Part shown: in pieces, positions 6,095-8,009 of the stretch
Layout: each line of letters starts with the position of its first letter
Position numbering within the stretch: the stretch's first letter is position 1
From: Candidatus Gallibacteroides avistercoris
Lineage (GTDB): Bacteria > Bacteroidota > Bacteroidia > Bacteroidales > CHK158-818
NCBI GenBank assembly: GCA_018714665.1
Contig: DVNA01000231.1
Location: 1-8,009, forward strand
DNA: 8,009 nt
Reading direction: 5' to 3'
Notes under the pieces: generated by a model
The model's input: the letters and a program-made list of their open reading frames with translations, nothing else
The model's database searches: none
What the model was told of the DNA's origin: nothing
Made by a program: the position numbers and the translations under genes

Positions 6095-7540
6095 ATGATG
6101 AAAATGAATCTGTCAAAATCCATTTGTTTGTCTTTTATGGCATGGATAGTGGGTTGGTCTGTGGCGGCACAATCATTGGAAGAGGGGAAAAAATTATATA
6201 AAGAAGGAAAATTCGATCAAGCAGTAACCATATTTGAAAAGCAGATAAAAAAAACACCCAAGCAAGCAGCCCTGAATCAATGGTATGGGGCTTCCTTGTT
6301 TGAGACGGGACGATACGAAGAGGCTGAACCCTATTTACGCTTTGCCGCATCGAAGCGTATCCCCGAAGCCTATAAATATTTAGCCCGTTTATGTTTTGTT
6401 CTGTATCAGTTTGACGAAGGCCTCGAAAACTACGATCTTTATATAAAAACGCTGAAAAAAAATCAGGAAGCTATCGATGCTCTCCAACCGGAAATAGAAA
6501 AAATGAAGATGGGGAAACGTTTCTTGTCCAGAGTAGAAGAGGTTCAGATTATAGATAGCTTGATTGTCGATAAAAAAAATTTCTTCACCCATTTCAAAAT
6601 GTCCCCCGAGTCGGGAAAAATATTTGATTACGGAACTTTTTTCGGTACGTCCGATGCCCCGGAGGGAGCTACCGTGTATCAGACCCAGCGAGGCGACAAG
6701 ATTGTATATACCGATGTTCGGGAGGGGAACGGTTTTGATATATGTAGCCGTACCCGTTTGTCCGACGACAGTTGGAGCGAACCCAGTGTGATGCGGGGGC
6801 AGTTGAATACCTCGGCCAACGAAAAATATCCGTTTTTGTTGTCCGATGGCGTAACACTCTATTTTGCCTCCGATGGGGAAGAGTCGTTGGGGGGATACGA
6901 TATCTTCGTTACCCGGTATGACTTGAACAACGATGCCTATTTAGCTCCTGAAAATGTAGGGATGCCATTCAACTCCGTTTTTAACGACTACATGATGGCC
7001 ATCGACGAGATGAACAACGTCGGGTGGTTTGTTTCAGATCGTTATCAACCCGAAGGGCAATTGATAATTTACCTGTTTATCCCCAATGCCGAGAAGGTCG
7101 TATATCGGGGCGAAGACCAGGATATGGCACGTTCGTTGGCCCAGATAAGATCTATCAGGCAAACCTGGAAGCCGGATGTCTCGTATGATGAGCTGATAAA
7201 CCGCATTATGAATATGCCTCAGGAAGAAAAGGCGACACCCAAAGGCGATTTCGAGTTTGTCATCAATGACAACACCGTATATATACGCTTGGATGATTTT
7301 AAAAACCAGGAAGCTCGCAGCCTTTACGAAAAAGCGCAGGCTGCCTGGAAAAAACAGAAAAACATGGAACAATCGGTCGAAACGCTGCGTCGTCGGTATG
7401 AAACCGAGAAAGATAAAAGGGAAAGCCTCTCCAAAGATATCCTTGCTCAGGAAGAGCAGTTAAAAACGTTGTACGGAGAAGCAGAGAGGTATGAAATCCA
7501 GGCACGAAATGCCGAGATACAAACCTTGAACGGGAAATAA
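6095..7540 (+). CDS. Exported TPR / PD40 beta-propeller / coiled-coil protein
   Basis: The mature start is set by a signal peptide: MMKMNLSKSICLSFMAWIVGWSVAAQS, with likely cleavage after VAA (residue 25). ATGs at 6095, 6098 and 6104 are all possible; an ATG at 6011 would put 28 unrelated residues before the signal peptide and precedes the -7 element, so it is rejected. Length is about 481 residues. Residues 26-125 look like tetratricopeptide helices (EEGKKLYKEGKFDQAVTIFE, then ASLFETGRYEEAEPYL). Residues about 195-335 hold PD40/WD40-like propeller repeats, e.g. DKIVYTDVREGNGFDI and VTLYFASDG...GGYDIFV. Residues 405-470 form a charged coiled coil. Related Bacteroidetes proteins of this TPR-PD40 layout (such as PorE of Porphyromonas) end in an OmpA peptidoglycan-binding domain, which is absent here. 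It is probably periplasmic, perhaps a scaffold for an envelope complex. The NfeD gene follows after 4 bases, so the two are co-transcribed. Confidence 0.88.
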   Translation: MMKMNLSKSICLSFMAWIVGWSVAAQSLEEGKKLYKEGKFDQAVTIFEKQIKKTPKQAALNQWYGASLFETGRYEEAEPYLRFAASKRIPEAYKYLARLCFVLYQFDEGLENYDLYIKTLKKNQEAIDALQPEIEKMKMGKRFLSRVEEVQIIDSLIVDKKNFFTHFKMSPESGKIFDYGTFFGTSDAPEGATVYQTQRGDKIVYTDVREGNGFDICSRTRLSDDSWSEPSVMRGQLNTSANEKYPFLLSDGVTLYFASDGEESLGGYDIFVTRYDLNNDAYLAPENVGMPFNSVFNDYMMAIDEMNNVGWFVSDRYQPEGQLIIYLFIPNAEKVVYRGEDQDMARSLAQIRSIRQTWKPDVSYDELINRIMNMPQEEKATPKGDFEFVINDNTVYIRLDDFKNQEARSLYEKAQAAWKKQKNMEQSVETLRRRYETEKDKRESLSKDILAQEEQLKTLYGEAERYEIQARNAEIQTLNGK

Positions 7541-7544
7541 AAAG

Positions 7545-8009
7545 ATGGATATACTGATTATAGGTACACTGTTGGTTATCGGGATATTCCTGATAATTCT
7601 CGAAATATTTTTTCTTCCCGGCATCACCATTGCCGGAATAGCATCTGTCTTATTCTTGGCAGGAGCGGTGTATTATGCTTTTGCCGAATTGGGATTTACC
7701 GAATGCCTGGTGGTTCTGGCAATTGCCATAATTGCGTCTATTGTCGTGATCGTTTGGTTTATGCGATCCAAAACATTGAAGAGAATATCGTTACAAACCG
7801 AAATAGATTCCGTTGCCCCCACGTTGGTGGATGCCCGCGTAAAAGTTGGCGACACAGGCGTTACCTTGTCGCGGTTGAATCCCATGGGACAGGTATTGAT
7901 CGAAGACGAAAAGATCGAAGCCAAATCGTTGGACGGTTTTATTGACGAAGGTCAACCGGTACAAGTTGTCAAGGTCGAAAATACCAGCGTTATAGTAAAG
8001 ATAGAACAA
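7545..8009 (+). CDS. NfeD-family membrane protein, 3' end beyond the window
   Basis: ATG 7545 opens a frame with no stop through the last base, giving 155 residues and ending K-I-E-Q; the true end is probably only a few codons away, as short NfeD proteins are about 150-160 residues. Three membrane segments are visible (about 3-25, 29-48 and 54-73, with the LPGITIAG motif between the first two). A soluble OB-fold domain follows, about 95-155, with the pattern VGDTGVTLSRLNPMGQVLIE and DEGQPVQVVKVENTSVIVK, typical of NfeD (PF01957). There is no serine protease domain, so this is the short NfeD1b type, which usually precedes a flotillin-like floA gene; that gene would be expected just right of the window. 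It lies 4 bases after the PD40 gene and shares its transcript. Role: membrane organisation with flotillin, inferred from the family. Confidence 0.9.
   Translation, partial: MDILIIGTLLVIGIFLIILEIFFLPGITIAGIASVLFLAGAVYYAFAELGFTECLVVLAIAIIASIVVIVWFMRSKTLKRISLQTEIDSVAPTLVDARVKVGDTGVTLSRLNPMGQVLIEDEKIEAKSLDGFIDEGQPVQVVKVENTSVIVKIEQ

Overview
The window looks like a chromosomal segment from a Bacteroidales bacterium (Bacteroides/Parabacteroides/Tannerella-like). Three things point there: start regions that lack Shine-Dalgarno purine runs but carry good matches to the Bacteroides promoter consensus (-7 TAnnTTTG, TTG about 18-20 nt upstream); a lineage-typical TPR/PD40 exported protein beside a short NfeD; and the style of the Ppk1, TtcA-like and YccF proteins. 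The genus is inferred from reading alone. I see no insertion sequence, CRISPR array, tRNA or rRNA.

Layout, left to right. A yccF-type inner-membrane gene enters from the left edge on + (its start lies outside) and ends 8 bases from the end of a convergent ppk1 (polyphosphate kinase, -). Ppk1 is divergent from a YfcE-type metallophosphoesterase (+), which has a clean Bacteroides-type promoter. This converges on a gene (-) for a protein of about 413 residues that I cannot assign. In front of that gene is a 358-base non-coding stretch holding a strong minus-strand promoter, several nested inverted repeats and a perfect 12-bp hairpin just before the start codon: a candidate structured leader, attenuator or small RNA. 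Further right is a two-gene minus-strand operon, ttcA (tRNA 2-thiocytidine synthetase family) followed by a DUF486 four-helix membrane protein, joined by an ATGA stop/start overlap. Across a divergent 223-base promoter region, a + operon starts with a secreted TPR-PD40-coiled-coil protein, followed after 4 bases by an NfeD-family membrane protein that is still open at the right edge.

How the genes relate. Most are housekeeping or envelope genes rather than one pathway. Ppk1 (polyphosphate synthesis), the tRNA thiolation enzyme and NfeD (usually partnered with a flotillin-like protein in membrane organisation) are well-known families. The parts that deserve a second look are the unassigned protein with its long structured 5' region, and the translational coupling of ttcA to DUF486. 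Several reading frames extend upstream of the likely starts: the TTG starts for ppk1 and ttcA, and the ATG at 6011 for the PD40 protein, are judged too far upstream, in the latter two cases because they lie on or before the predicted -7 element.
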